Both the position numbers and the translations under genes were made by a program. Shown here one piece after another: positions 42,284-51,927 of a DNA stretch of 64,000 nt. The first letter of the stretch is position 1. Every line of letters begins with the position of its first letter. The stretch lies in the NCBI GenBank assembly GCA_001438605.1, contig LIDE01000016.1:1-64000 (forward strand). Direction: 5' to 3'. This DNA comes from SAR92 bacterium BACL16 MAG-120619-bin48 (GTDB lineage Bacteria; Pseudomonadota; Gammaproteobacteria; Pseudomonadales; Porticoccaceae). The notes under the pieces are model-generated. The model saw only the letters and a program-made list of their open reading frames with translations, was not told the origin of the DNA and ran no database searches.

Positions 42284-43192
42284 TTAGCCACAGGGGCCGT
42301 TTTTGGGAATCCATTTTAACTCGCCGCGAAGTGACTCAAATATAAGCGCAGAGCAGCTCTCACTGATGAGGTACCCGCGCTCAATTTTCTTTTCGCCATT
42401 TTCAAGATAGCGCAGCGTACTACTCGCCTCCTCTTTTGGCGGCAACAGACCTGCGAATTGATTAATACCCAGTTCAATCGCCGCACTCACTAAATCCTGC
42501 AAGGTATCAGTGAATTTAGCACCCTCTTCCTTAAGCCATTCTTGAGTATTTGCAACAGGCTGCGACTGAATAGCAATAACCTTCTGGTACGGAGCCGCAG
42601 ACGCCTCAATTTCCCTAATACGGCCATCATTAATCGCAAGCGTGACCACCGCTGTGATCGCATCGCTGCTGCGACTCATGACAAACATAGGATTCAACTG
42701 AACAAGCCAGCCAGTCGGCAAACGATCATCCTCAAGAAGGCCGACCTCGAAATCATCAGTTTTCTCTGAGATTCCAGCTAACTGGTTAGCGGATAATAAG
42801 TCTGCTTGATAAAGCCCGTCTATCAACTCTTTGAATGGGGTTAAAACTTTGTTCGCTGCCTCAATCTGGGCCTGCTCTGCTGCACTGGTAACTGACCCTT
42901 GAATAGCGGCATGCACAGCAATAGCGGCAAGAAAAGAAAAAGGATCGCCGCCGGGATAGGCCATCCCAGAGGGCGTCGACCTAGCGCCTGACGACCGAGG
43001 CTGGCCAATGAAAACCAAGTCTGTCTGGCCCAGCGGGGCGACCCGATAGCTCACCTGACGCTTGGCCAAAGGCGGCAGAGCAACAGGCGCGCTCGCCGCG
43101 TCCCCGACCACCTTTGGCGTGGAACAGCCAGTCAAGACAACAAAAAATAGTGCAATGAGCGGTGGAATAATAGCGCCTGTTTTCATGTCCAC
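42284..43192 (-). CDS. Hypothetical lipoprotein
   Basis: Lipobox FFVVLTGC; no recognised domain. Confidence 0.7.
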   Translation of the reverse strand: MDMKTGAIIPPLIALFFVVLTGCSTPKVVGDAASAPVALPPLAKRQVSYRVAPLGQTDLVFIGQPRSSGARSTPSGMAYPGGDPFSFLAAIAVHAAIQGSVTSAAEQAQIEAANKVLTPFKELIDGLYQADLLSANQLAGISEKTDDFEVGLLEDDRLPTGWLVQLNPMFVMSRSSDAITAVVTLAINDGRIREIEASAAPYQKVIAIQSQPVANTQEWLKEEGAKFTDTLQDLVSAAIELGINQFAGLLPPKEEASSTLRYLENGEKKIERGYLISESCSALIFESLRGELKWIPKNGPCG

Positions 43193-43195
43193 GCG

Positions 43196-43906
43196 CTACT
43201 CACCGGTCTCTTTCGGCTTCACAGGAAAAGCAGCGAGCACTTCATCACGAAGCTTTTCCAGAAGTTGGTAGTAAGAGTTTGTGAGGGCCGGATACTCAGG
43301 TGGTTCGTCCCACTCGCCTTCCGCAGAGAGATGGTAATCCACTGGCATATACCACGAAAAGGCGTTCGTTTTCACATCCACCATATATACGGCACCTGAT
43401 ACTCGCGCCTGAGGCGAAGCCCGAGGAACGTAAGCGGCATAAGGACGAGTCATCCCCGCTTGAGTGATATCGATTACCAGAAGTTGATCAACCTGTAATG
43501 GCTCTGCAAGGCTCGAAAAATCGCGACGCGAAAAACCCTCGCCAAGCTTTTTTGTCTTTGGTAACTCAACTACTGCTATCGGATCGGCCACCACAACCGG
43601 CGCTTTTCCCCGAGCCTTCAAAGTCTCGATAACCTCTCCTTTGAGAGCTTCAATCTGCGCGGTGGACAATGTTTTTGTGTGTGTTGAGAGCGTTGAATTG
43701 GCACTTGCTGCAACTGCCATGCAAAGTAAACAGTCAGCGCCTGGCAACATCAGTGAGGGCTGCGGCAAAACACTTGTAGCAACTCCTAAGCGGATATCGG
43801 GGCTCATCAGAGTTGTTGTATCGAGCTTAATCGGATATTGCAGAGGCGCGGCACAGCCAACAAGTGCCGCAAGAAAGGTTATCAATAACAGCGTTTTAAT
43901 CTTCAT
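43196..43906 (-). CDS. Hypothetical lipoprotein
   Basis: Lipobox FLAALVGC; stop separated from next gene start by 3 bp. Confidence 0.7.
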   Translation of the reverse strand: MKIKTLLLITFLAALVGCAAPLQYPIKLDTTTLMSPDIRLGVATSVLPQPSLMLPGADCLLCMAVAASANSTLSTHTKTLSTAQIEALKGEVIETLKARGKAPVVVADPIAVVELPKTKKLGEGFSRRDFSSLAEPLQVDQLLVIDITQAGMTRPYAAYVPRASPQARVSGAVYMVDVKTNAFSWYMPVDYHLSAEGEWDEPPEYPALTNSYYQLLEKLRDEVLAAFPVKPKETGE

Positions 43907-44132
43907 AGGTAGGCTCCCTTACCAAAACTGAGCGCAAAGCGCGACCACCGACATGATGGCCTGACACCGCTAAGCAGTAGAACAATTCCTGACTCTGAAC
44001 AATTTATCGTCACAATTGTTCGCATAAGTGTAGTTAAGACGGCGTGATCTGCCATTGCTAATCGATAAATTTTCTTAAAACTACGCGTCGCTATCACCCT
44101 TCCCGCTAAGCTCTAACAAACCGCACAAGGGC

Positions 44133-44156
44133 AGCCCTCGCCGCAGCGCGAGGGCT
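44133..44156. repeat. GC-rich hairpin in a ~460 bp non-coding gap
   Basis: AGCCCTCGC-cgcagc-GCGAGGGCT perfect 9-bp arms. Confidence 0.7.
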
Positions 44157-44364
44157 CAGCCTGCGCTGGGCATTGTTTTTCCTTAATTCAGCGCTGGTCT
44201 GGCCGTGGGTTCACCCTATCTGGTTGCAAAACAGTGGCGTCCATAGAAGGACGGTCTTTTTTAGCCGGTCATTAGACTGCAGTATTTCGAGCTCCCCACT
44301 ATTCTCTAACAACATTCTCGCGTATAACTGCGACATCTAAAAAAAACAAAAAAAAAGGCCTCCC

Positions 44365-47037
44365 ATGACCACTAACGCTCTGAAAAACTGGCGACCCGCT
44401 GGGTTGCTAGCTCTCGCTGTTATGCTTTCCATTACGCTCACCGGTTGCGAACAAAGCGCGCAGCCCTCGGCTGACTTAAATGCGCCGCGACCCGTCAGCG
44501 AATCACTGTTCGCCGCCACCGCAGAATTGCGCGCCAGTCAACTGAGCAATGTCAGCTACGACTTAACCGTCAACCTCGACAAACAAAGCGACAGTTTTTC
44601 CGGTGTAACCCAAATAACCTTTGATTTAGTCCCAAACAATCAGAGCGATCTGACCATCGATTTCGACAAAGGGGTTGTACATTCCATCAGTCGAAATGGC
44701 CAGCCAGTCAACTTTGACTATGAAAAGTGGTTTATCACCATCCCCGCCAGCGAGCTTGCAGCCGGCAGCAATACCCTCGTTATCGACTACCAGCACCCCT
44801 ATGCCACCGACGGCTCTGGGCTGCACCGTTTTGTCGATCCCGAAGATGGCGAAACCTACCTCTACACCGACTTTGAACCCTACGACGCCCATCGCCTGTT
44901 CCCCCATTTTGATCAGCCGGACCTAAAAGCCACCTACACCCTTCAGGTAACCGCACCAGCCAGTTGGCAAGTAGTCAGCTCAACCCGCGAAACAGCTATT
45001 GCCAAAGATGGAGACAATCAAGTTTGGACCTTCCCAACGTCTGCCAAATTCTCATCCTACGTATTCTCCATGCACGCCGGCCCCTACGTCGTCAGGGAAG
45101 ACCAATTTGAAGATATTCCACTGCGCCTCTTTGTGCGCAAAAGCCTTCAGCAATACGTTGTCACCGATGAGTGGTTTATTCCCACCAAACAGAGCTTCGG
45201 CTTTTTTAACCGCTACTTTGACGTGCGTTACCCCTTCGGCAAATACGATCAAATTATGGTGCCCGACTTCAATGCCGGCGCCATGGAAAATGTCGCCGCA
45301 GTAACCTTCAGCGAACGCTATGTTGAGCGCAGTGAAAAATCGACACAGTCAAAAATGCGCCTCGCCAATGTGATCGCCCACGAAATGGCCCACATGTGGT
45401 TTGGCGATCTAGTTACCATGCGCTGGTGGAACGGCCTGTGGCTTAACGAAAGCTTCGCCACCTACATGGCCAACCTCGCCATCTCCGAAGCCAGCGATTT
45501 TGAAAACAGCTGGGATGTTTTCTACTCAGGCACCAAACAGTGGGCCTACCGCACCGACGACTCCGTCAACACCCACGCCATTGAACTTCCCGTAGCCAGC
45601 ACCGGCGACGCCATGACCAACTTCGACGGCATCACCTACGGCAAAGGGGCCTCAGTGCTAAAACAGCTGCCCTACTATCTCGGCGAAGAAAACTTCCGAC
45701 TCGGCGTCAGCAACTACATCAAAAAACACGCCTACAAAAACACCGACCTAGACGACTTTATCGGCGAGCTAGGCAAAGCAGCCAACCGCGATATGCAGCA
45801 ATGGACACAAGACTGGCTCTATGAAGCTGGCCTCAACACCATCAAAGTCGACTTCGAGTGCAACGACACCGGCATCAGCGCCCTATCCATCGCCCAAACC
45901 GCACCAGAAGGCTACCCCACACTGCGTGAGCAGCGCGTGCAAATCGGCTTCTATCAGCAAGACGGCGACGGCCTAACACTGACCACGGCGCTACCCATCG
46001 TCTACAGCGGCGCTAAAACAGATATTCCCGCCGCCATTGGCATGGCCTGTCCAGACTTGGTCTACCCCAACGAAGCCGACTGGGGCTACGTTAAAGTCGC
46101 CCTCGATGACCGCTCACTGGCCAGCGCCCAACAGCGCATCAACGGCATAGCCAATGTCACCACCCGCCTTATGCTGTGGCAGAGCCTGATCGACAGCGTT
46201 AACGATGCCAACCTTAGCGCAGCAAGCTTTATAGACTTTGCCCTCGCCAATATCCGTGGCGAACAAGACTACAACGTCGCCCGCGCCATCAGCGGCGGTC
46301 TGAACACAGCACTAAGCTACACAGATATCGCCACCCGCGACGGCATCAGCGATTATGCCGCGCAATACACCGCCGTCGAAGACCTGTACTTGCAGCTGCT
46401 AAGTCAAGCCACACCCGGTTCCGACCTGCAAAAACTGTGGTACGACAACTACCTGTCCGTCGCCAAAAACCCAGCCCATCTCGAACGACTCACCACCGTT
46501 TTAGCCGGCAAGCAAACCTTCGACGGCCTCACCATCGACCAGGACAAGCGCTGGGGCATAGTGGCCAAACTAAACCGCTACGCCTATGGCGACTATCAAG
46601 CCGCACTCACCGCCGAAGCCGCGCGGGATATGTCAGATAACGGCGTAAACAGCGCCATGTCAGCCGAAGCCCAGCGCCCCGATGCCGCCACAAAAGCCAA
46701 ATGGTTTAATGTTGTCACGCAAAATCCCGACAACCTCAAACAAGCCACCCTGCGTTACATCATGTTCTACCTATTCCCCGCCGAACAGCAGGCACTGGAA
46801 GAACCCTTCAAGGCGCGCATAAAAACCCACATTGAAGAACTCAATAAAGGCAGCGACCTCACCCTTATCCGATCATTTGCCGGCAGCATGTTGCCCGTGC
46901 AATGCAATGCCGCAAGCGAACAAGAACTCGCCGGATTGGTAGAGGAATACAGCGCCATGAAACCGCAAGTTGTAAAAGCCGTTAAAGCCGCTCACCAGCA
47001 AGCTGAACGCTGCATAAAAGTGGTTGCGCTGCTGTGA
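44365..47037 (+). CDS. pepN: M1 family aminopeptidase N, predicted lipoprotein
   Basis: GAMEN motif AGAMENVAAVTF, zinc motif VIAHEMAHMWFGDLVTMRWWNGLWLNESFA; N-terminal lipobox SITLTGC. Confidence 0.93.
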   Translation: MTTNALKNWRPAGLLALAVMLSITLTGCEQSAQPSADLNAPRPVSESLFAATAELRASQLSNVSYDLTVNLDKQSDSFSGVTQITFDLVPNNQSDLTIDFDKGVVHSISRNGQPVNFDYEKWFITIPASELAAGSNTLVIDYQHPYATDGSGLHRFVDPEDGETYLYTDFEPYDAHRLFPHFDQPDLKATYTLQVTAPASWQVVSSTRETAIAKDGDNQVWTFPTSAKFSSYVFSMHAGPYVVREDQFEDIPLRLFVRKSLQQYVVTDEWFIPTKQSFGFFNRYFDVRYPFGKYDQIMVPDFNAGAMENVAAVTFSERYVERSEKSTQSKMRLANVIAHEMAHMWFGDLVTMRWWNGLWLNESFATYMANLAISEASDFENSWDVFYSGTKQWAYRTDDSVNTHAIELPVASTGDAMTNFDGITYGKGASVLKQLPYYLGEENFRLGVSNYIKKHAYKNTDLDDFIGELGKAANRDMQQWTQDWLYEAGLNTIKVDFECNDTGISALSIAQTAPEGYPTLREQRVQIGFYQQDGDGLTLTTALPIVYSGAKTDIPAAIGMACPDLVYPNEADWGYVKVALDDRSLASAQQRINGIANVTTRLMLWQSLIDSVNDANLSAASFIDFALANIRGEQDYNVARAISGGLNTALSYTDIATRDGISDYAAQYTAVEDLYLQLLSQATPGSDLQKLWYDNYLSVAKNPAHLERLTTVLAGKQTFDGLTIDQDKRWGIVAKLNRYAYGDYQAALTAEAARDMSDNGVNSAMSAEAQRPDAATKAKWFNVVTQNPDNLKQATLRYIMFYLFPAEQQALEEPFKARIKTHIEELNKGSDLTLIRSFAGSMLPVQCNAASEQELAGLVEEYSAMKPQVVKAVKAAHQQAERCIKVVALL

Positions 47038-47075
47038 AGGGTGTCAATCGATAGCAGTAACAAATAGCAGTAACG

Positions 47076-47107
47076 AAAAAGGGGCCAACGAATTGGCCCC
47101 TTTTTTA
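47076..47107. terminator. Bidirectional Rho-independent terminator
   Basis: AAAAAGGGGCCAAcgaaTTGGCCCCTTTTTT between convergent pepN and S9 gene. Confidence 0.92.
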
Positions 47108-47141
47108 TACTCCGTGCGGCAAGTAATGCCCAACAACCCAC

Positions 47142-49439
47142 TTAATCAAAAGACGTCGTCAGTTTAAAATCCTCGGGCGGTTGCAACCCTAATAAATGCT
47201 CCACCAGATAATCCCACGCACGTTTTACTGTATAACCATAAGCGGGATTAGGCAGTAACAACAGATCAAAATCCTTATTGGCAGTTTGTAAAGCATCAAC
47301 AATACGCAGCGTTCCTTCAGCAGGGGCTAAAGCATCAATCATGCTGTTCATTAATAGTAATTTGCCTTTTAAGTGGCTTACTTGCTGTTCTGGATAGGGA
47401 TGCTCAACAGTGGGGCCAGATAATCCTTCACACCGCTCGCCCAATAATCCTGCTGGAAGAAATCGGCCATCGTAAATGGAGCAAGCCACACCGACGCTGT
47501 AAAAGCCGTCTTGTCGGCACAGGCTACCGACAACACCCATTCCACCGGCGGTATGACTGGTGATACCAACACGATTTAAATCCATATAGGTATAACGTTT
47601 GGCCAACTGCTGAATGCCAGCGATATGATCATCAATCTTGCTCGCCGATTCAGTCCAGCCATAACAGTTATCTAAAAATGCCTTGTGCCGGAGGGGTGTA
47701 CCTCGGCCATCAATTTGCACCACAATAAAACCTAACTCTGCCAATGCGGCAGTATCAAGATAGGGCATCCCATAAACCGCGCCATTGGTGAAGGAGCCCT
47801 TCGATACCCAGGTTAAATCGGGTGAGTTATAAACATGGGAAATCACCGGATAAGACTGATCCGGCGAAAAGGTGGAGGGGCGAAATACCAAACCGTAAAT
47901 ATCGGTTTTACCATCAGCGGCGAGTAATTTAACCGGTTCTGGCCATTGCCAGTTTTGTGGCAAGCCCGAAATATCCGCCGTCTCAAGCTCAAGAATGGTC
48001 TTACCGTCGCGGTTAACTAACAGACTCACCGGCACCTCATCGGCTCGCGAGCGGGTGACAACCGCAAAGTCACCACTGGGAGAAACGTCGCAAGCGGCAC
48101 TGACATCGCGTCCAGACATCATGGTGTTTTGATGCAGTTGGGTGACTGCGCAGATTTCATGATCGCTCGACAGGACGGGAGTCAGCTCTCCAGTATCAAG
48201 ATTGACACGACACACGTACCGATAATACGGGTCGCGGCCAGCAACACGGCCTGCTGTGTGCACAAACACTTCGCGCCGTTTGCTATCGACTTTTATCACA
48301 TCGCGGACCAGCCAATCGCCTTGTGTCACCGGGTTTTTTAGCTGGCCGGTTTCCATATCGTAGAGATACAGATGCGCCCAACCACTGCGTTCAGAGAACC
48401 ACACTAATTCTCCGCTCTCGGGTAGAGGTATCAATGTGGGTGGCTCATCACTGTTGAGCATCAAACCGATGAACGAGTCTGAATGCTCTTCAAACAGTAT
48501 TTTTGTTGCGCCGGTGTGAGTATCAAATTCCACAACGCGAGCCGTTTTGTAATCGCGCTCAATATCGACAAAATAGGCGCGCCGACTGTCCGTTGACCAC
48601 CAGCCTAGGTTGGAATCGAAAAAGGGAAACACTGTGCGTGTTACCGGAATAGGCCGATAGTTGGCTTCTTGCAGTCGCCCTGTTTTAATATCGATCGCCA
48701 GTAAACGGAAGGTTTCCACATGGGCATCACCTGGCAGGGCGACGGTTCTTTCTTCCAATTGTGGGCGAATGCTACCGTCCTGTGGCACATGATGGATCAC
48801 AGGAAACGGTTTAACTTGCCGTGTGTCTCGTTGAACCGCGAATAGGCGCGTTGAATCCGGTGACCAGCGAATTTGTACATTGCTGTAATCAATCGGCGCA
48901 AAACAGCAGACACCGACGCCGTATTGATAATCCTTTTCACCATCCATGGTTAAGGCACGTTCCGTCTGGTTGTCAAAATCTCGCAGCCATAAATTGAAAT
49001 CGCGGATAAAAACACCCTGTTTGCCGTTGGGTGATATTGCGCAGTCCTGGTGCGCAATAACAACGTCTGTTTTGTCAGCGGGTGTGCAGATTCCAGTCTC
49101 AGTAGGATAAATCCACTGTTTATCGAACGCGGTGAAACGCACAATGGTGGGGTTGAGGTCGATACAGACATCACGAAGGGGAAGATTGTTCGCATCGACT
49201 GTTTGTTCTATCGCTTCCGATAAGGCTGCTGCTAACGCGCTGTGATCAAATGCGCTGTTATTGGTCGCGCTCTTGGCGTCTACTAAGCGATACTCTTTGC
49301 CGGTGTGGGTTTCGTGTTCATACCAGAAACAGTTCGAGTCACCGATCCAGACTGGAAACACCGTGGTATTAAAAGCAACGTTTTTGGTAAAGATACCCTG
49401 CATTAACTGTTGGGCGCGTTCATAATTGTGTATCAGCAT
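47142..49439 (-). CDS. S9/DPP-IV-like protein (propeller plus alpha/beta-hydrolase domain), predicted catalytically inactive
   Basis: DPPIV_N-like repeats plus C-terminal domain; nucleophile elbow reads GITSHTAGG, Asp region MNSMIDAL, His region PNPAYGY. Confidence 0.85.
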   Translation of the reverse strand: MLIHNYERAQQLMQGIFTKNVAFNTTVFPVWIGDSNCFWYEHETHTGKEYRLVDAKSATNNSAFDHSALAAALSEAIEQTVDANNLPLRDVCIDLNPTIVRFTAFDKQWIYPTETGICTPADKTDVVIAHQDCAISPNGKQGVFIRDFNLWLRDFDNQTERALTMDGEKDYQYGVGVCCFAPIDYSNVQIRWSPDSTRLFAVQRDTRQVKPFPVIHHVPQDGSIRPQLEERTVALPGDAHVETFRLLAIDIKTGRLQEANYRPIPVTRTVFPFFDSNLGWWSTDSRRAYFVDIERDYKTARVVEFDTHTGATKILFEEHSDSFIGLMLNSDEPPTLIPLPESGELVWFSERSGWAHLYLYDMETGQLKNPVTQGDWLVRDVIKVDSKRREVFVHTAGRVAGRDPYYRYVCRVNLDTGELTPVLSSDHEICAVTQLHQNTMMSGRDVSAACDVSPSGDFAVVTRSRADEVPVSLLVNRDGKTILELETADISGLPQNWQWPEPVKLLAADGKTDIYGLVFRPSTFSPDQSYPVISHVYNSPDLTWVSKGSFTNGAVYGMPYLDTAALAELGFIVVQIDGRGTPLRHKAFLDNCYGWTESASKIDDHIAGIQQLAKRYTYMDLNRVGITSHTAGGMGVVGSLCRQDGFYSVGVACSIYDGRFLPAGLLGERCEGLSGPTVEHPYPEQQVSHLKGKLLLMNSMIDALAPAEGTLRIVDALQTANKDFDLLLLPNPAYGYTVKRAWDYLVEHLLGLQPPEDFKLTTSFD

Positions 49440-49500
49440 GTTTGGCTCCGTGCATATAAAGTGTGAATCTATTGATTGCGTGCGCTGTGATTATTCTCCA

Positions 49501-51900
49501 TCACTTATCCGCAGATGACATCTTCATGTCGATCAGCTCAAACGCTGTGGGCGGTGTGGCTTTCAGTAAATGCTTGACCAAAAAATCCCAACCACGGCGG
49601 GTCATATAACCGCTGCAGGGCGAGCCTGAGGGTGAGCCGGGAATCATCAGCATCTCAAAGGCTTTATTGGCCTTTTGCAGCGCCTCAACCACCCGAAAGG
49701 TAGCCGTTGATGGATAAGCCGTCGAAACCGGAGACGTTATGCTCTGCATCAACATCAGTTTGCCCTTTAATTGATTCACCAATACTTCCGGATAGTGATA
49801 TTTGTCCGTACTAGGTCCGTTGATACCTTCCCATTTATCCCCTTCGATGGTGCAGCCAATCAGACGATTATCCAATAAGCTCATCTGCACACAGACTTTA
49901 TAAAGGTCCTGACGTTCGAGAAAATTTTGTAGCCCACTGCCATAGAGTTGAGTGCAGATCCCCACGCGGTTGATATCCATATAGGGATAGCGTTGTGCCA
50001 ATTGTTGAATGGCGCCCGCATGATCATCCGTGTTGGCACTGGCGGGGATCCAACCGTAACTCTCGTCCAAAAATGCCTTGCTTCTCAGTGGCGAACCGCG
50101 GCTGTCGAGGTTAAGCACAATAAAGCCCAGTTCGGCCATAGCGGCACTGTAAAAATAATGCCGCTCAGCGTAGCCTCTGGAGGTGTGGAAACTGCCTTTA
50201 GGGACGACCGATAACCAGGGACCGCTGTTGATAAAGTTAATGACTGGATAGCGTTTGTCGGGTGAGAAATCCGAGGGTCGAAATAGCAGCCCGTAAATAT
50301 CGGTCTTGCCATCGGCGGCCATCAATTTGACTGGTTCTGGCCATTGCCAATTCTCAGACAATGCAGAGATGTCGGCCGACTCGACTTCAAGCAGGGTCTG
50401 TCCCTGATGATCAACCTGCAGAGTAACGGAATCGCTGTTGTTGATGTGCGGTTTAATTTTTAGGACTACGCCTATGTCCTGCCGCTGAATGGTTTGAAAT
50501 GGGTCGAGATCTCCCTGTCGGTTTTGTGAACCGGTGATAAATGGGACGTTTTCACCAACTAATATTTTCGCCTCTTCATTGTCCATAGCAAGAATGCTTG
50601 GCTTCGATAAAATATTGGCACTCGCATCGCCTTCCAGCGCTCGAATAATTGACCGCAGATCTGTGCCGCGAAAATAGCCCAACGACAGCCCTCTACCTAA
50701 ACTAATTTCCCCTGATGCATCTGGCTCGAAAGGAGACACGGCACCCGGGAACGAGGAGAAGCCACCAAAAATACTTTCTTCCTCTCCATCTGTGTAGTTT
50801 GAGCGCCACTCGACACCTAGGTCTCGCGACCTGTCTTCATTAACTTCAACGATAAGAGCCTCCACCAGCACCTGCGCTCGGCGAACGTCGAGCTTTGCGA
50901 TGACACCTTTAATCGTGCTAAGCACTGACGGCGGCGCCGTTATTATTAATGAATTAAGTGACTCGTCTGCCCGGATACTAATATCTGCTTGCGCGAGGCG
51001 TTGATCTTTTTCTGCTTTTGTAAGGCTCCCACTCACACTTTCCAGAATGGCGACCAATTGCGTGGCACGCGCATACTGTAAAAAAATGACCTGCGTGTTG
51101 CCGTCTCCCGCCAAGGGTTGGTCAAGCCGCTGAATCAAAGCTCGAATTTGTTTTCTGCTAACAGGGTCACCTGTCATTAAAATACTGTTGGAGCGCTCAT
51201 CAACAGCGAGACTGGTGGGGTGCGGTTGTCCGCTAGAGGTGCTAGCGGGAATAAGCTTTGTTAATGTCTGGCTGAGATCGAGAGCACTGGCATATTTGAC
51301 CGCAATCATTTCTATATCGATGGTGCCAGCCTGATCTAAGCGTTTTATTATTTCCGAAATCTGGGCGACCTTTGCGGCCCTAGATGCAATTAATAGGGTA
51401 TTTGTTCCGGGGTACGACGCCAAATGTGCTGACTGAGGCAGCATCGGTTTGACCAGTGCCATCACGTCATTTGCGGCGATATTTTTAACCTTTATGATAC
51501 GCACGACAATGTCGTCGGGGCTCCTGCTGCCTTCAGAGAGAAGCGACACATCATCTTCTTTACCAATATTGGCAGGGACTACTTTAAGTGCTTTTCCTGC
51601 ATTAATAACCGCGAAGCCATGCACTTGAAGTACTGATAAAAAAACCCGATACGCTTCATCCCGAGTAATAGGCTCGCCCGCTACAACTGTGACTGAACCT
51701 TTGACCGCAGGGTGAATGATTATGGTTTTATTTGTTACGGAGGAAGCCCAGCGGACAAGATCTTGGATATCGGCCTCATGCAGCGATAACGTGACATCGC
51801 CATCATCCGCGCTAAATGCAACACAAGCATTGAACAGCAGGTACCCTACACAGGCGAAAACAATCCATTTGCGGCATGGCGTTGAATGATGATCCTTCAT
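49501..51900 (-). CDS. Chimeric ORF: GspD secretin N-domains and partial secretin domain fused to degenerate S9 alpha/beta-hydrolase domain
   Basis: Residues ~1-495 GspD-like (DIQDLVRWASSVTNKTIIIHPAVKGSVTV, QVLVEALIVEVNEDRSRDLGVEWR, VGENVPFITGSQN, DIGVVLKIKPHIN); from ~495 S9-like (ADISALSENWQWPEPVKLMAADGKTDIYGLLFRPSDFSPDKRYPV). Confidence 0.9.
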   Translation of the reverse strand: MKDHHSTPCRKWIVFACVGYLLFNACVAFSADDGDVTLSLHEADIQDLVRWASSVTNKTIIIHPAVKGSVTVVAGEPITRDEAYRVFLSVLQVHGFAVINAGKALKVVPANIGKEDDVSLLSEGSRSPDDIVVRIIKVKNIAANDVMALVKPMLPQSAHLASYPGTNTLLIASRAAKVAQISEIIKRLDQAGTIDIEMIAVKYASALDLSQTLTKLIPASTSSGQPHPTSLAVDERSNSILMTGDPVSRKQIRALIQRLDQPLAGDGNTQVIFLQYARATQLVAILESVSGSLTKAEKDQRLAQADISIRADESLNSLIITAPPSVLSTIKGVIAKLDVRRAQVLVEALIVEVNEDRSRDLGVEWRSNYTDGEEESIFGGFSSFPGAVSPFEPDASGEISLGRGLSLGYFRGTDLRSIIRALEGDASANILSKPSILAMDNEEAKILVGENVPFITGSQNRQGDLDPFQTIQRQDIGVVLKIKPHINNSDSVTLQVDHQGQTLLEVESADISALSENWQWPEPVKLMAADGKTDIYGLLFRPSDFSPDKRYPVINFINSGPWLSVVPKGSFHTSRGYAERHYFYSAAMAELGFIVLNLDSRGSPLRSKAFLDESYGWIPASANTDDHAGAIQQLAQRYPYMDINRVGICTQLYGSGLQNFLERQDLYKVCVQMSLLDNRLIGCTIEGDKWEGINGPSTDKYHYPEVLVNQLKGKLMLMQSITSPVSTAYPSTATFRVVEALQKANKAFEMLMIPGSPSGSPCSGYMTRRGWDFLVKHLLKATPPTAFELIDMKMSSADK

Positions 51901-51927
51901 CGAGAGATAAATCCTTATAGTGGGTAG

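Noticed and set aside
49501-51900. Calling this ORF simply 'gspD' or simply 'S9 peptidase'
   Set aside because: Both halves are clear and collinear with their families, so a single-family label would hide the junction.
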